From Chloroflexota bacterium (GTDB taxonomy: Bacteria; Chloroflexota; Anaerolineae; Anaerolineales; UBA4823): a DNA stretch of 64,000 nt. The DNA lies in the NCBI GenBank assembly GCA_029782365.1, contig JAKOUW010000016.1:62001-126000 (forward strand), written 5' to 3'. A program made the translations under genes and the position numbers. The notes beneath the pieces are model-generated. The model had not been told where the DNA came from. It ran no database searches and saw only the letters and a program-made list of their open reading frames with translations. Below are positions 1 through 8,575 of this stretch, piece after piece. How positions within the stretch are numbered: the first letter of the stretch is position 1; every line of letters starts with the position of its first letter.

Positions 1-4
1 ATAA

Positions 5-1303
5 GTGAAAATCGACTGCGAGAATTGTGTGAAAATCCATCCAGTTTTGCAACCCTATGAATGGACATTCCGGCGCATAGCTTGGGCGACCATCGTCCTT
101 GCTTTCGTTGCCCTGAGCTTTTGGCTACTTTATCGTTTTTACCAGGTCTTTTTCATTTTATTTGTTGCGATTGTGCTAGGCACGGTCCTTCGTCCAGTTG
201 TAAACTGGCTGCACTTGCGCGGCCTCCCACGCGTCGTGGGGATATTGCTTATCTACCTCGCCTTGCTGATTCTGCTGATTAGTTTTGTGCTGGTGTTATT
301 CCCACTGCTTGCCGATGAGGGAATCACGATAAGCGCCGCTGTACCTGGTTATTACCAGGGCCTGCGCAATTGGGTGGCGCAGGATGCCAATCAATTGATC
401 ACCCGTTTAGGCGAGTTCTTGCCTGCGGTACTGCCGGGATTCACCCCGGTCCAACAAACCGGAACCCAGGTGCTGGCTTCTGCCGGACAGGCGTTGGGTT
501 ACCTGGCGTTGGCGGCTCAAGCCGTCTTTATGGCTCTAGTCATTCTGATCTTAGCTTTCCATTGGACGCTGGATGGGCCGCGCATCATCCAGCTCCTGTT
601 GCCGCTGATTCCAAAGGAACAGCGCCAAAATATTGGAGAACTGATTGCGGCTATGGAAAGAAAAGTTGTTTTTTATGTTGCAGGGCAGGGTGTTTTGTGC
701 CTGACGATTGGCCTGATGGCACTGCTGGGCTATCTTCTGATCGGCTTGCCCAACGCCCTGGTGCTGGCGTTGATCGCCGGAGTGCTGGAGGCCGTGCCAA
801 TGATTGGCCCGCTGTTAGGCGCGATTCCTGCGGCGGCCATTGCCCTATCCATCTCACCTGCCAAATTGGTCTGGGTGATCGTCGCTACACTGGTGATCCA
901 GCAGTTGGAAAACAGCCTGCTGGTGCCGCGCGTGATGCACAAAGCTGTGGGAGTCAATCCGTTTGTTTCTCTTCTAGCGATTTTCGCCTTCAGTTCTTTG
1001 TTCGGCATTGCCGGCGCCCTGATGGCGATTCCCATGGCTGCCATTTTGCAGATCTTACTCGACCGTTTTGTCTTTCATCCTATGGCATTGGAACCGGAGG
1101 TCTCGGGCGGGCGTGATCTTGCCAGCCGGCTGCGCTATGAGGCCCAGGAATTGGCTCAAGACCTGCGCAAGCAGGCACGGCTCACAAAATGGGGCTCGGA
1201 TCGCAAGGTCAAACAAATTGACAAGATGATGGATGAAATTGAGACCATTGCAAACGATCTAGATTCTCTGCTGGCCCAGGTTACCCCTCCAGGTGCGCCA
1301 TGA
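5..1303 (+). CDS. AI-2E family transporter (PerM-like permease)
   Basis: Polytopic inner-membrane protein of the AI-2E/PerM family; known members export autoinducer-2 or act as ion-coupled antiporters, and the substrate cannot be read from sequence. About eight hydrophobic segments are visible, including residues ~28-105, ~163-190 and ~222-350, with the family-typical run of small residues and Pro (GAIPAAAIALS) in the C-terminal half. A charged cytoplasmic tail follows from ~360. The start is a GTG four bases into the window, so the true start could lie upstream. Its stop overlaps the start of the next AI-2E gene (ATGA), so the two are translationally coupled. Family call is secure; function is open. 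Confidence 0.85.
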   Translation: MKIDCENCVKIHPVLQPYEWTFRRIAWATIVLAFVALSFWLLYRFYQVFFILFVAIVLGTVLRPVVNWLHLRGLPRVVGILLIYLALLILLISFVLVLFPLLADEGITISAAVPGYYQGLRNWVAQDANQLITRLGEFLPAVLPGFTPVQQTGTQVLASAGQALGYLALAAQAVFMALVILILAFHWTLDGPRIIQLLLPLIPKEQRQNIGELIAAMERKVVFYVAGQGVLCLTIGLMALLGYLLIGLPNALVLALIAGVLEAVPMIGPLLGAIPAAAIALSISPAKLVWVIVATLVIQQLENSLLVPRVMHKAVGVNPFVSLLAIFAFSSLFGIAGALMAIPMAAILQILLDRFVFHPMALEPEVSGGRDLASRLRYEAQELAQDLRKQARLTKWGSDRKVKQIDKMMDEIETIANDLDSLLAQVTPPGAP

Positions 1304-2529
1304 CAAAACAATTGCTGAGATTCGGTACGGCGGTGATGAGCACACTGCTGGCGATGGTGGTGCTGTGGCAGTTCCGGATTGTGCTCATCTACGTCCTGCT
1401 CTCGCTGATGCTGGCTGCCGCGCTACGCCCATTTGCACAACGCCTGACTGGGCAAGGCTGGCAGATGCGCATCGCCTGGATACTATTTTACCTGACGGTG
1501 CTTGGCAGTTCGGTTTTCTTGCTTTTCCTGAACGGCGAGCGCGCCGTGCATGAGATTCAACAATTGGCCGCCGCCCTGTCAACCCAGAATAAGTGGATTC
1601 TGCCAGGTTGGTTGGAGGGCAGCACCTTTCAGGTATTACTGATTGAACGACTGCCGACGCCGAGTCAGCTCTTTGAAGCCGTGACCGGTGAGCAGGGTCA
1701 ATTTGTACTGCCAGTCCTGTTCGACTTCACTCAGGGGATTGGCGGTGTCTTCAGCGGTGTATTTATTATTTTTTTCTTGAGCATTTATTGGAGCCTCAAC
1801 CAAGCTCATTTTGAACGGTTGTGGCTTTCACTGCTATCATCCGATCAACGTAAACAGGCGCGTGGGATCTGGCGAACGGTTGAGCCTGACATCGGCGCTT
1901 ACATTCGGGGCGAAATAATTTACAGCCTGCTGGCCGGACTGCTGCTAGGGTTAGGCTACTGGCTGCTCGGCTCCCCCTATCCGGCGTTCCTGGCGTTGGC
2001 AGGCGCGCTGGCCTGCCTGATTCCTGTGGTTGGAGCGCCTTTGGCTATGATTCCAGCGCTCGTGGTCGGGCTTCTGACCAGTGTACAGCTTAGTTTGTGG
2101 ACTGTCCTCTTTACATTGGCCGTTTTGACTGGTCTGAGCGTATGGGTTAAGCCGCGCCTTCTCAAGCGCCATTGGAGTAACCCGATCCTGACAGTACTGT
2201 TGCTGATTGCGCTGGCAGATGCTTTTGGCGTGGTAGGTATCATTGTCGCGCCGCCGATCTCAGTTGTCTGCCAGATCTTGTGGAGCCGCCTGGTGAGTCG
2301 CCGCTCAGCCTCTGGGGCTGCAGCTCAGATTTCCGATCTCAAAGAGCGCCAGGCCAAGCTCTGGGATACTATTTACGCCATGGAAGAGGCGCCAATTGCA
2401 TTGGTGACCAGCAGTATGGAGCGGCTGGCTGGTCTGATTGAGAAAGCTGAACCTGTACTGCAAGCCAGTCTTACTGCGAATCTTGTTGAATCAATTGAAA
2501 CTCCCCAACCCATGATTGCTGGAAAGTAA
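1300..2529 (+). CDS. second AI-2E family transporter
   Basis: A 409-aa paralogue of the preceding permease with the same membrane layout: N-terminal hairpin at ~10-75, a soluble stretch at ~80-140, then clustered membrane segments at ~145-330 and a soluble C-terminal tail. It begins at an ATGA overlap with the upstream gene. Tandem AI-2E genes suggest a duplicated or heteromeric transporter; this is inference. Divergence between the two copies is high, so the duplication is not recent. The downstream lipid-kinase-like gene starts 10 bases after the stop, or 14 bases inside this gene if a less likely upstream ATG is used. Confidence 0.82.
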   Translation: MTKQLLRFGTAVMSTLLAMVVLWQFRIVLIYVLLSLMLAAALRPFAQRLTGQGWQMRIAWILFYLTVLGSSVFLLFLNGERAVHEIQQLAAALSTQNKWILPGWLEGSTFQVLLIERLPTPSQLFEAVTGEQGQFVLPVLFDFTQGIGGVFSGVFIIFFLSIYWSLNQAHFERLWLSLLSSDQRKQARGIWRTVEPDIGAYIRGEIIYSLLAGLLLGLGYWLLGSPYPAFLALAGALACLIPVVGAPLAMIPALVVGLLTSVQLSLWTVLFTLAVLTGLSVWVKPRLLKRHWSNPILTVLLLIALADAFGVVGIIVAPPISVVCQILWSRLVSRRSASGAAAQISDLKERQAKLWDTIYAMEEAPIALVTSSMERLAGLIEKAEPVLQASLTANLVESIETPQPMIAGK

Positions 2530-2539
2530 TGAACCCCGT

Positions 2540-3514
2540 ATGTCTGAACAACAATCCAAGCAATCCAGCTGTACAAATCATCGCCGTATACGGACCAAGC
2601 TGATCTTTAATCCCGACTCTGGCTCAACCGGCGAGTCGCCAGTGCAATTGATGGATGTGATCAGCGCCGTGCAGACGTGGAAATTCGGTCCTGAAACTTA
2701 CCTGGTCGAACCGAGCAGTGACTTGCCGACGATGGTAAAGAAAGCGCTCACAGATGGCATCCACTTGTTCGTTGTCTGCGGAGGCGATGGCACCATTGAA
2801 GCCATCGCCGGGCTGCTGGCAGGTACAACCGCCACAATGGGCATCATACCCATCGGGACGCGCAACAGTGTCGCTCTCAACCTGGGTGTTCTGGCGGATA
2901 TCCACGGGGCTATCGCCCTTCTGCGCACAGGTCGGCGGATCAAAGTAGATTTTGGGCTGGCTGTTTGCAATGGAAATCAACAGCTCTTTTTGGAAATCAG
3001 TTCGGTCGGATTATTATCTGCGCTATTCGAATCCATGGATGATATACAGCACGGCAATCTGGCATGCATCGGCGATTTTCTCGCAGCGCTGGTGGCTTCC
3101 CCGCCCGGCGAAATGCACCTGGTTCTGGATGGCAAGCAAAAGATTGACGCGACTTGTCAAATGGTGCTTATCTCCAATATGCCATATATGGGCCCACATA
3201 TCCACGTGGGTCCCCCCAATGCGGTCAACGATGGTTTGTTGAACGTGCTGCTCTTTGCCAACCTGTCAAAAATCGATTTGATGGGCTAAGCCGTCCAGGT
3301 AGCCAGAACCGGAATTGGGCCGGAAGATGTGCGCATCCAATACTTCCAGGTCCGCAAGCTGAATGTGGTTACCAACCCAGAGATGGCGGTCTTGGCAGAT
3401 GGGCTGTCGTTAGGTAAAGGACCGTTGAGTGTGAGTGTGCGGCGGCGCTGTTTAGCAGTTATGGCGGCCCAACCAGCGCAAGAACTGCAACCTGCCCAGG
3501 AACTTTTTGGATGA
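2540..3514 (+). pseudogene. diacylglycerol/sphingosine kinase-like gene interrupted by TAA
   Basis: The translation carries the DAGK catalytic-domain signature CGGDGT followed by the IPIGTRNSVALNLG strand, as in YegS/DgkB-type lipid kinases that phosphorylate diacylglycerol or related lipids at the membrane. The frame is stopped by TAA at 3287-3289 after IDLMG and then continues in the same frame as AVQVARTGIG to the TGA at 3512-3514. Read through, the product would be 324 aa, a normal family length. The position of the stop suggests a Tyr codon (TAC or TAT) turned into TAA. The start chosen is the ATG at 2540; an ATG at 2516 would overlap the previous gene. Pseudogene, sequencing error or a real truncation are all possible. 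Confidence 0.72.
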
Positions 3515-4034
3515 GCAACCCCACCTTGAATCTGCCCGGCGAGAATGTTGTCTCAGAAGAGGTCGCACCTGGCGTGTGGGGGCGCCTGATCCGCGCGTTG
3601 AGTAAAGTTCACCCGGCGGTCCGGCTAATACTGCTAGTTGCCGGCCTGACCGGGTTTCTACTTTTGGCTGCCGACTCCGTTGCGTGATGTGATCCGGCGA
3701 AACCCGATGATGAGCGGTATACGGCTGCCATATTGTTAGCCTTCAGTATCGTGGCCCTTTTCCTGGTAAGGTTGGCTGGTCAGCGCCTGGCGGGCAATTT
3801 TGTCATACCACGCTGGGGTGGTGGTGGGAATTACCCGCGCAACGTGTTGGCGGGCGCTATCTTGGAATTATTTGGGCAATACCGCCAGGGTTGGTTTTGT
3901 AGGGCGCTATTGAGACACTCGACCTGTATATCATAAATACATTCATCAGCCGTTGAATCGACGCCTGACGGCACATGCAGGAAGGTTTGCAGGAATTTCG
4001 CAACTTTTATTGATTGTATCTACCTGAATTGTGA
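3511..4034 (+). pseudogene. decayed membrane protein gene with several in-frame stops
   Basis: Begins ATG at 3511 in an ATGA overlap with the lipid-kinase-like gene. After 58 codons, including a hydrophobic segment (LILLVAGLTGFLLLAA), a TGA at 3685-3687 stops it. The same frame then continues as CDPAKPDDERYTAAIL and another membrane segment up to 3936. From about 3906 a second frame carries protein-like sequence (ETLDLYIINTFISR, then RHMQEGLQEFRNFY) broken by three TGA codons. The pattern is that of one membrane-protein gene with point nonsense changes plus a frameshift. I do not recognise the family. It would have been co-transcribed with the preceding broken gene. Confidence 0.6.
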
Positions 4035-4058
4035 TGAATAGATGAAATCAGGGCATTC

Positions 4059-5096
4059 TCAGCGGGCCTGAGTGCTCCCCCTCACGATCAATTCCGGTTT
4101 AAGCATGATTTGATGCGGTTGGACCATTTTGTCGTTCTGCAATTTATCATCGACGATACGGATCAACTCCTGAACTGCCAACCTTCCTAGTTCATCCTGG
4201 TTTTGATAAACGGTTGACAAGGAAGGGGAATAAAATTCGGATTCGGGAATCCCGTCGAACCCAACCACAGCCAAATCATCCGGAATTTTGATACCTCGTT
4301 CGATGGCGCTTTGCAACACGCTCAGCGCCATCTGATCATTGCCGACAAAGACAGCATCCATTTCAGGAAAATTGGTCAGCAGTTCTCCAATGGCAAATTT
4401 TCCACTTTTGGATGACCAGTTTCCTTCGGCCCACATTCGTTTCTCGCAAGGGAGGCCGGCGCTTGCCATGGCGTCTTCCCAGGCTTTCTTTCGCTGGCAG
4501 GCCTCCCACCAGTCCAGAGGTCCCGAAATATGTCCAATATTCCTTCTCCGCAGGCTGATCAAGTGTTCCGTGGCCAGTTTGCCGCCCAGGTAATTGTCAA
4601 TGGCAACAATAGAGATATCCTCCCGTTTTTGCATGGTTAAGAAAATAATCGGGATGTTGATCTCAGAAAGCAAGTCACCCAGCCATTTTCGATTGTCTCC
4701 GATTTCCGGAGCGGCCCAGATAATCCCTTCAGCATGATATGCTTTAATACGTTGAATCAGCGGATAGACATTATTAGCTCCGAAACTCGACAGCTCTTTC
4801 AGCAATAAGCTATAGCCCAATTCTTCAGCGCCCTGGGTTATTCCACTCAAAGTTCGGGAAGGGCCGTAAAATTTCAATCCGGCCGTCACCACGCCAATGG
4901 TATAACTTTTTTTTGAGCTCAGGCTGCGAGCAATGGCGCTGGGGTGGTAATCCAGCTTTTTGATGAGGTCTTCAATCTGTTTCCTTGTTTCACGTGACAC
5001 ATCCGGACGATGATTGAGCACTCGCGAAACCGTTTGCCTGGAAACTCCTGCCCTTTTTGCAACTTCATCAATCGTAATTTTTTTCTTGTCAATCAT
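4059..5096 (-). CDS. LacI family transcriptional regulator
   Basis: A 345-aa LacI/GalR repressor. Residues ~7-27 form the helix-turn-helix (TIDEVAKRAGVSRQTVSRVL), followed by the hinge helix around SAIARSLSS and a periplasmic-binding-protein-like sensor domain at ~65-340 that would bind a sugar or other small effector. The start codon is the ATG at 5094-5096. A sigma70-type promoter and a tandem operator lie directly upstream on this strand. A divergent paralogue starts at 5441 with a similar operator. The two probably cross-regulate and control the ABC importer locus at 6583-11978; the regulon is inferred from position. Confidence 0.92.
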   Translation of the reverse strand: MIDKKKITIDEVAKRAGVSRQTVSRVLNHRPDVSRETRKQIEDLIKKLDYHPSAIARSLSSKKSYTIGVVTAGLKFYGPSRTLSGITQGAEELGYSLLLKELSSFGANNVYPLIQRIKAYHAEGIIWAAPEIGDNRKWLGDLLSEINIPIIFLTMQKREDISIVAIDNYLGGKLATEHLISLRRRNIGHISGPLDWWEACQRKKAWEDAMASAGLPCEKRMWAEGNWSSKSGKFAIGELLTNFPEMDAVFVGNDQMALSVLQSAIERGIKIPDDLAVVGFDGIPESEFYSPSLSTVYQNQDELGRLAVQELIRIVDDKLQNDKMVQPHQIMLKPELIVRGSTQAR

Positions 5097-5128
5097 GTCA
5101 AGATTTTTATGAATGTAAAAAAGATGCC

Positions 5129-5152
5129 GTGACCGGTTCCGTGACCGTTCAC
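5129..5152 (-). promoter_or_regulatory. tandem LacI-type operator, site A
   Basis: Two abutting 12-bp dyads centred on CG: 5129-5140 (GTGACCGGTTCC on the plus strand) and 5141-5152 (GTGACCGTTCAC). LacI-family operators are CG-centred palindromes of this kind. The block matches 18 of 24 positions with the block at 5416-5439. It begins 5 bp downstream of the -10 of the minus-strand promoter, so a bound repressor would cover the start site of the regulator gene at 4059-5096. Confidence 0.68.
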
Positions 5153-5156
5153 ATAC

Positions 5157-5185
5157 ATAGTAGCAAAATCACCCCCCCATGTCAA
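5157..5185 (-). promoter_or_regulatory. sigma70-type promoter for the minus-strand LacI gene
   Basis: On the minus strand TTGACA (5180-5185) and TACTAT (5157-5162) are separated by exactly 17 bp. The initiation point would fall inside operator site A, consistent with autoregulation. The spacer contains a run of seven G on the transcribed sense. Confidence 0.7.
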
Positions 5186-5315
5186 TAGATATCTATCGGT
5201 AATTTCACAGCAGATCATCGTTTCGTTTGCCTTGCCGATTTTATCAGACTTTTGGTATCCATTATAGTAAATATTATAGACACACTGACCAAACATGGCG
5301 GCGCAAGAGATGTGG

Positions 5316-5353
5316 GTGACTGTCGTGTCTCAAATATATCTGAGATGAGTCAC
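5316..5353. repeat. nested inverted repeat between the divergent regulators
   Basis: Outer arms GTGACT (5316-5321) and AGTCAC (5348-5353) enclose inner arms TCTCA (5328-5332) and TGAGA (5341-5345) around an AT-rich centre. It lies in the 344-bp divergent region but differs in spacing from the two tandem operators. It may be a further protein-binding site; no factor can be assigned. Confidence 0.4.
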
Positions 5354-5386
5354 ACAGTCTGGGAGATCCTACAAAAGCAAAACCTC

Positions 5387-5415
5387 TTGAAAGTGAGTTA
5401 TTAATATGCTATACT
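5387..5415 (+). promoter_or_regulatory. sigma70-type promoter for the plus-strand LacI gene
   Basis: TTGAAA (5387-5392), a 17-bp spacer and TATACT (5410-5415), the -10 preceded by TG one base upstream (extended -10). The start site would be near 5422, inside operator site B, leaving a leader of only about 19 nt before the ATG at 5441. Confidence 0.75.
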
Positions 5416-5439
5416 GTTACCGATAACGTGAGCGGTCAC
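5416..5439 (+). promoter_or_regulatory. tandem LacI-type operator, site B
   Basis: Two abutting 12-bp CG-centred dyads: GTTACCGATAAC (5416-5427) and GTGAGCGGTCAC (5428-5439). They fill the space between the -10 and the start codon of the LacI gene at 5441, leaving no room for a normal Shine-Dalgarno sequence. 18 of 24 bases match site A. This is the expected place for an autoregulatory repressor site. Confidence 0.7.
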
Positions 5440-5440
5440 T

Positions 5441-6475
5441 ATGACGGCAAGATCCAGAGTTACCATTAAAGACGTGGCAAAAACAGCTGGTGTCTCTACA
5501 CAAACGGTATCCCGCGTCTTAAATAATCGCCTAGATGTATCCCCACAGACGAGGGCTCGCGTGCAGCAGGTGATTACCAGGTTAGCATACTCTCCTAATA
5601 TTTTCGCTAGAAACCTGAGCCGAGGGCACAGCAATACGCTTGGGGTAATTGGATACGGCCTGATTTATTTCGGCACTTCCAGCGTGCTGGCGGGTATCGA
5701 AAGTAAGGCGAATGAACTGGGTTTCTCCCTCACGCTAAGCTTAATGAATGGTGTTGAATCCTCCAAAGTGGACCGAATTCTTTACGATTTTATTTCGCGC
5801 CGGGTAGACGGAATTATCTGGGCAGTGCCCAGCGACATTGACGCCTTTGGCTTTTTGGCTGATAAGTTTGCCAAAGTGGATATCCCGATCATATACATTA
5901 ACAAAGGGACGAACGATTCAGATTATGTGACCGCAGTGGATAATCGACTGGGCGGCCAACTGGCGACGGAGCATTTATTACAGCAAGGCTATCACTGCAT
6001 TGGGATCATTACTGGACCGCATCGTTGGTGGGAATCACAGGAGCGCCTGAATGGTTGGCAGGAAGCTGTAAAAGCCGGGGGGTGCTCGGATAAGTGCAGT
6101 TTGATGGTCGAAGGAGACTGGAATGCCCCCAGTGGGGATATCGGTTTTCGCACTTTAGTTAATCAGAATCCCAAACTGGATGCGATTTTCGCGTCTAACG
6201 ATCAAATGGCGTTGGGAGCGCTGCAGGCAGCACGAAACCTCGGAATCCACATTCCCGATGACATAGGCATCGTGGGGTTTGATGATATCCCTGAAGCAGC
6301 TTATTTTTACCCTCCGTTGACTACGGTCCGTCAGGATACACGAGTATTGGGAGCTATGGCTGTTGACCGTATCAATGAGTTAATTCAGGCTCGCGATGAA
6401 GGAATATTGCCCAACCCGGGTTTGTCAATGTTGGAACCCCATCTGGTTGTCCGCAAGAGTTCTGTAAAAGCATGA
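5441..6475 (+). CDS. LacI family transcriptional regulator
   Basis: A 344-aa LacI/GalR-type repressor. The DNA-binding helix-turn-helix is at ~8-28 (TIKDVAKTAGVSTQTVSRVL), a hinge at NIFARNLSRG and a sugar-binding-protein-like sensor domain from ~63 to the end, with the family phrase DDIGIVGFDDIPEA near residue 280. It is divergent from, and clearly homologous to, the regulator at 4059-5096. The start codon follows operator site B by one base and has no recognisable ribosome-binding site, so a leaderless-like or weak initiation is likely. Located 107 bp upstream of the ABC importer genes, which it most likely controls. Confidence 0.92.
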   Translation: MTARSRVTIKDVAKTAGVSTQTVSRVLNNRLDVSPQTRARVQQVITRLAYSPNIFARNLSRGHSNTLGVIGYGLIYFGTSSVLAGIESKANELGFSLTLSLMNGVESSKVDRILYDFISRRVDGIIWAVPSDIDAFGFLADKFAKVDIPIIYINKGTNDSDYVTAVDNRLGGQLATEHLLQQGYHCIGIITGPHRWWESQERLNGWQEAVKAGGCSDKCSLMVEGDWNAPSGDIGFRTLVNQNPKLDAIFASNDQMALGALQAARNLGIHIPDDIGIVGFDDIPEAAYFYPPLTTVRQDTRVLGAMAVDRINELIQARDEGILPNPGLSMLEPHLVVRKSSVKA

Positions 6476-6582
6476 GTACGCAGAATGACCTCGTTGTGAG
6501 GAGGTGCAAATGGATTGAAGTTGATCTATGGATAAATACTTTTTAAGAAACCGACCAAACAAACAAATCAAGGAAAAGGAAG

Positions 6583-7650
6583 ATGAAAAAAGTATATTGG
6601 CTTTTTGCTGCTTTGTTAGTCTTGAGCATGGTTCTGGCGGCTTGCAGTCCAACTGCAACGACCCAGGCTCCCGCTACATCAGCTCCTGTCGCTTCGGCCC
6701 CCGCCACCACTGAAGGTCCAGCTCCCGCTGCCGGAACCAATTGGTGTTCTGGCACAAAAATTGTTTTCTTCCCTGGCGGAACCCCCGGTGGCGGTTTTGA
6801 GCAAGTTGTCTACAACGGTGCTGTCCAAGCTGCAAAAGATACCGGCGCAGATGTGCAATACGTTTGGTCCGACTGGGATCCCGCCAAAATGACCAGCCAG
6901 TTCACCCAGGCTGCGGCCACCAAACCCGATGGCATCGCCATTATGGGCCATCCGGGCGATACGGCTTTTGATCCTCTGATTGATCAAGCAGAGAGCGAGG
7001 GCATCATCGTAACCAGTATGAACACCCAACTGCCAGATGCACAGGCGAAATATGCTTCTAATGGTTTCGGTTATGCTGGCGCCATTCTCTATCAGGCTGG
7101 CTATTCCCTCGGTCAGGAAGCAGTCAAACGCTCTGGAGCGAAAGCTGGAGATAAGGCTTTCCTGTGGGGCTTGCTGTCTCAGGCCGGTCGCGGCGAGCGC
7201 ACCAAGGGCGTGAAAGATGCCCTCGAAAAGGCTGGTTTGACCGTGATTTACCAGGAGATTGATGACGCCACCAACAAAGATGCCGCCAACGGCGTGCCGA
7301 TTTTCACTGGAATCTTCTCCAAGAACCCGGATATCAAGTTGGTCGTTACCGATCATGGCAACCTGACAGGCACCATCCAGACCTTCCTGCAGGCCGCCGG
7401 CAAAAAAGCAGGCGAGGTTTATGCTGCCGGATTCGATATGTCTGGTAATGCCGTTACTGCCATCAAGGGCGGCTGGCTCCAATTGGTGATCGACCAGCAG
7501 CAGTGGCTGCAAGGCTACTTTGGCGTTCTGCAGATCTGCCTCACCAAGAATTATGGTTTCGCGGGCTTGCAGATTGATACAGGCGCTGGTTTTGCCGACA
7601 AGAACAACATTGATCAATTGGCTGCTCTGGTGACTAAGCAGATTCGTTAA
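6583..7650 (+). CDS. sugar-type ABC transporter substrate-binding lipoprotein
   Basis: A 355-aa extracytoplasmic binding protein of the RbsB/periplasmic-binding-protein type I class. The signal peptide ends in a lipobox (LAAC, Cys21), followed by a Thr/Ala/Pro linker to ~50 that would tether the receptor to the membrane. The ligand-binding domain runs from ~55 with GGGFEQVVYNGAVQAA and later TDHGNLTGTIQTFLQAAG and YAAGFDMSG, typical of ribose/galactose-type receptors. A purine-rich ribosome site (AAGGAAAAGGAAG) precedes the ATG. It is first in the importer cluster; a stable hairpin follows the stop. The ligand is unknown. Confidence 0.9.
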   Translation: MKKVYWLFAALLVLSMVLAACSPTATTQAPATSAPVASAPATTEGPAPAAGTNWCSGTKIVFFPGGTPGGGFEQVVYNGAVQAAKDTGADVQYVWSDWDPAKMTSQFTQAAATKPDGIAIMGHPGDTAFDPLIDQAESEGIIVTSMNTQLPDAQAKYASNGFGYAGAILYQAGYSLGQEAVKRSGAKAGDKAFLWGLLSQAGRGERTKGVKDALEKAGLTVIYQEIDDATNKDAANGVPIFTGIFSKNPDIKLVVTDHGNLTGTIQTFLQAAGKKAGEVYAAGFDMSGNAVTAIKGGWLQLVIDQQQWLQGYFGVLQICLTKNYGFAGLQIDTGAGFADKNNIDQLAALVTKQIR

Positions 7651-7710
7651 ACAAAACTTTCTGATCCGTTGACGGTTTACTTTCATAGCTGATCGCCAAT
7701 GGGATGATTT

Positions 7711-7755
7711 GCAAGGGCCAGGTGGTCCTGGTGAAGCCCGCCATCTGACCCTTGC
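7711..7755 (+). terminator. hairpin after the binding-protein gene (attenuator or mRNA stabiliser)
   Basis: Arms 7711-7725 (GCAAGGGCCAGGTGG) and 7741-7755 (CCATCTGACCCTTGC) pair over 15 positions with one mismatch and one G-U, enclosing a 15-nt loop. The hairpin is followed only by TTTATC, so termination would be partial. Such structures between receptor and ATPase genes commonly keep receptor mRNA in excess; that role is inferred. Confidence 0.6.
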
Positions 7756-7795
7756 TTTATCATCTGCGGATAACCCTTAAAACGGAGATAATCGT

Positions 7796-8554
7796 ATGGA
7801 AGAATATCGCCTTGAACTCAGGAATGTTTCCAAATCATTTGGAGAAGTTCAATCACTTCAGAATATTGACTTTAAGCTCGGACGAAATGAGATTGTCGGT
7901 TTGTTGGGTGATAACGGAGCGGGGAAATCCACGCTGATTAAGATTATTACCGGTTATCACCAGCCCACATCAGGCGAGATTTTCTTCAATGGCCAAAAAG
8001 TGGATCACCTTACCGTTCCAAAAGCCAGAGAACTAGGTGTAGAAACTGTTTATCAGGAACGGGCTTTGGCTGAATTACAAACCCTATGGCGCAATATCTT
8101 TCTGGGCCGTGAACTTTGCAACTCCTTCGGCTTTCTCGATATTCAGCGGATGAGAGATGAAACACATCGACTGATGACTCAATCCATGGGCTTTACCTCC
8201 CATGCCGTCAGCCCGGATTCAAAAGTAGGTAAGTATTCTGGAGGCGAGAAACAGGGTGTGGCAATCGTACGTGCGCTCTTCTTCAATGCCGATATTGTCA
8301 TTCTGGATGAGCCCACGATGGGGCTCTCGCTCAAGGAAACCGCCAAGCTGGTCAGTTTTGTGAACAGCATTAAAGAAGCCGGTAAATCCGCCATTTTTAT
8401 TGACCACAATATCCTGCATGTCTACAATGTTGCCGACCGGGTGGTGGTGCTCGATCGCGGCAAGGTTGCCGGCGAATTTATGACCCAACACATTGGGCTG
8501 ACCGAGCTGATGGACAAAATGGTTCGGGTGGCAGAAACCGGCAGTCTCAATTAG
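7796..8554 (+). CDS. ABC transporter ATP-binding protein, single-domain RbsA/XylG type
   Basis: A 252-aa ATPase that would power the adjacent importer. Walker A is GDNGAGKST (38-46), the signature is YSGGEKQ (147-153) in place of canonical LSGGQ, Walker B ILDEP lies at ~169-173 and the H-loop His is at ~204 (DHN). Ribose-type importers usually have a fused double ATPase of ~500 aa; this protein has only one domain and so should act as a homodimer, as in the FrcA-like subgroup. The stop is 21 bp before the permease gene. Confidence 0.9.
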   Translation: MEEYRLELRNVSKSFGEVQSLQNIDFKLGRNEIVGLLGDNGAGKSTLIKIITGYHQPTSGEIFFNGQKVDHLTVPKARELGVETVYQERALAELQTLWRNIFLGRELCNSFGFLDIQRMRDETHRLMTQSMGFTSHAVSPDSKVGKYSGGEKQGVAIVRALFFNADIVILDEPTMGLSLKETAKLVSFVNSIKEAGKSAIFIDHNILHVYNVADRVVVLDRGKVAGEFMTQHIGLTELMDKMVRVAETGSLN

Positions 8555-8575
8555 AGCACCTACAAGGATAGGAAA

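Noticed and set aside
3511..4034. TGA read as Trp or Arg (recoding)
   Set aside because: TGA acts as a normal stop elsewhere in the window, for example in many ATGA overlaps, so decay is simpler.
6679..7686. 335-codon minus-strand open frame
   Set aside because: Antisense to the substrate-binding lipoprotein gene.
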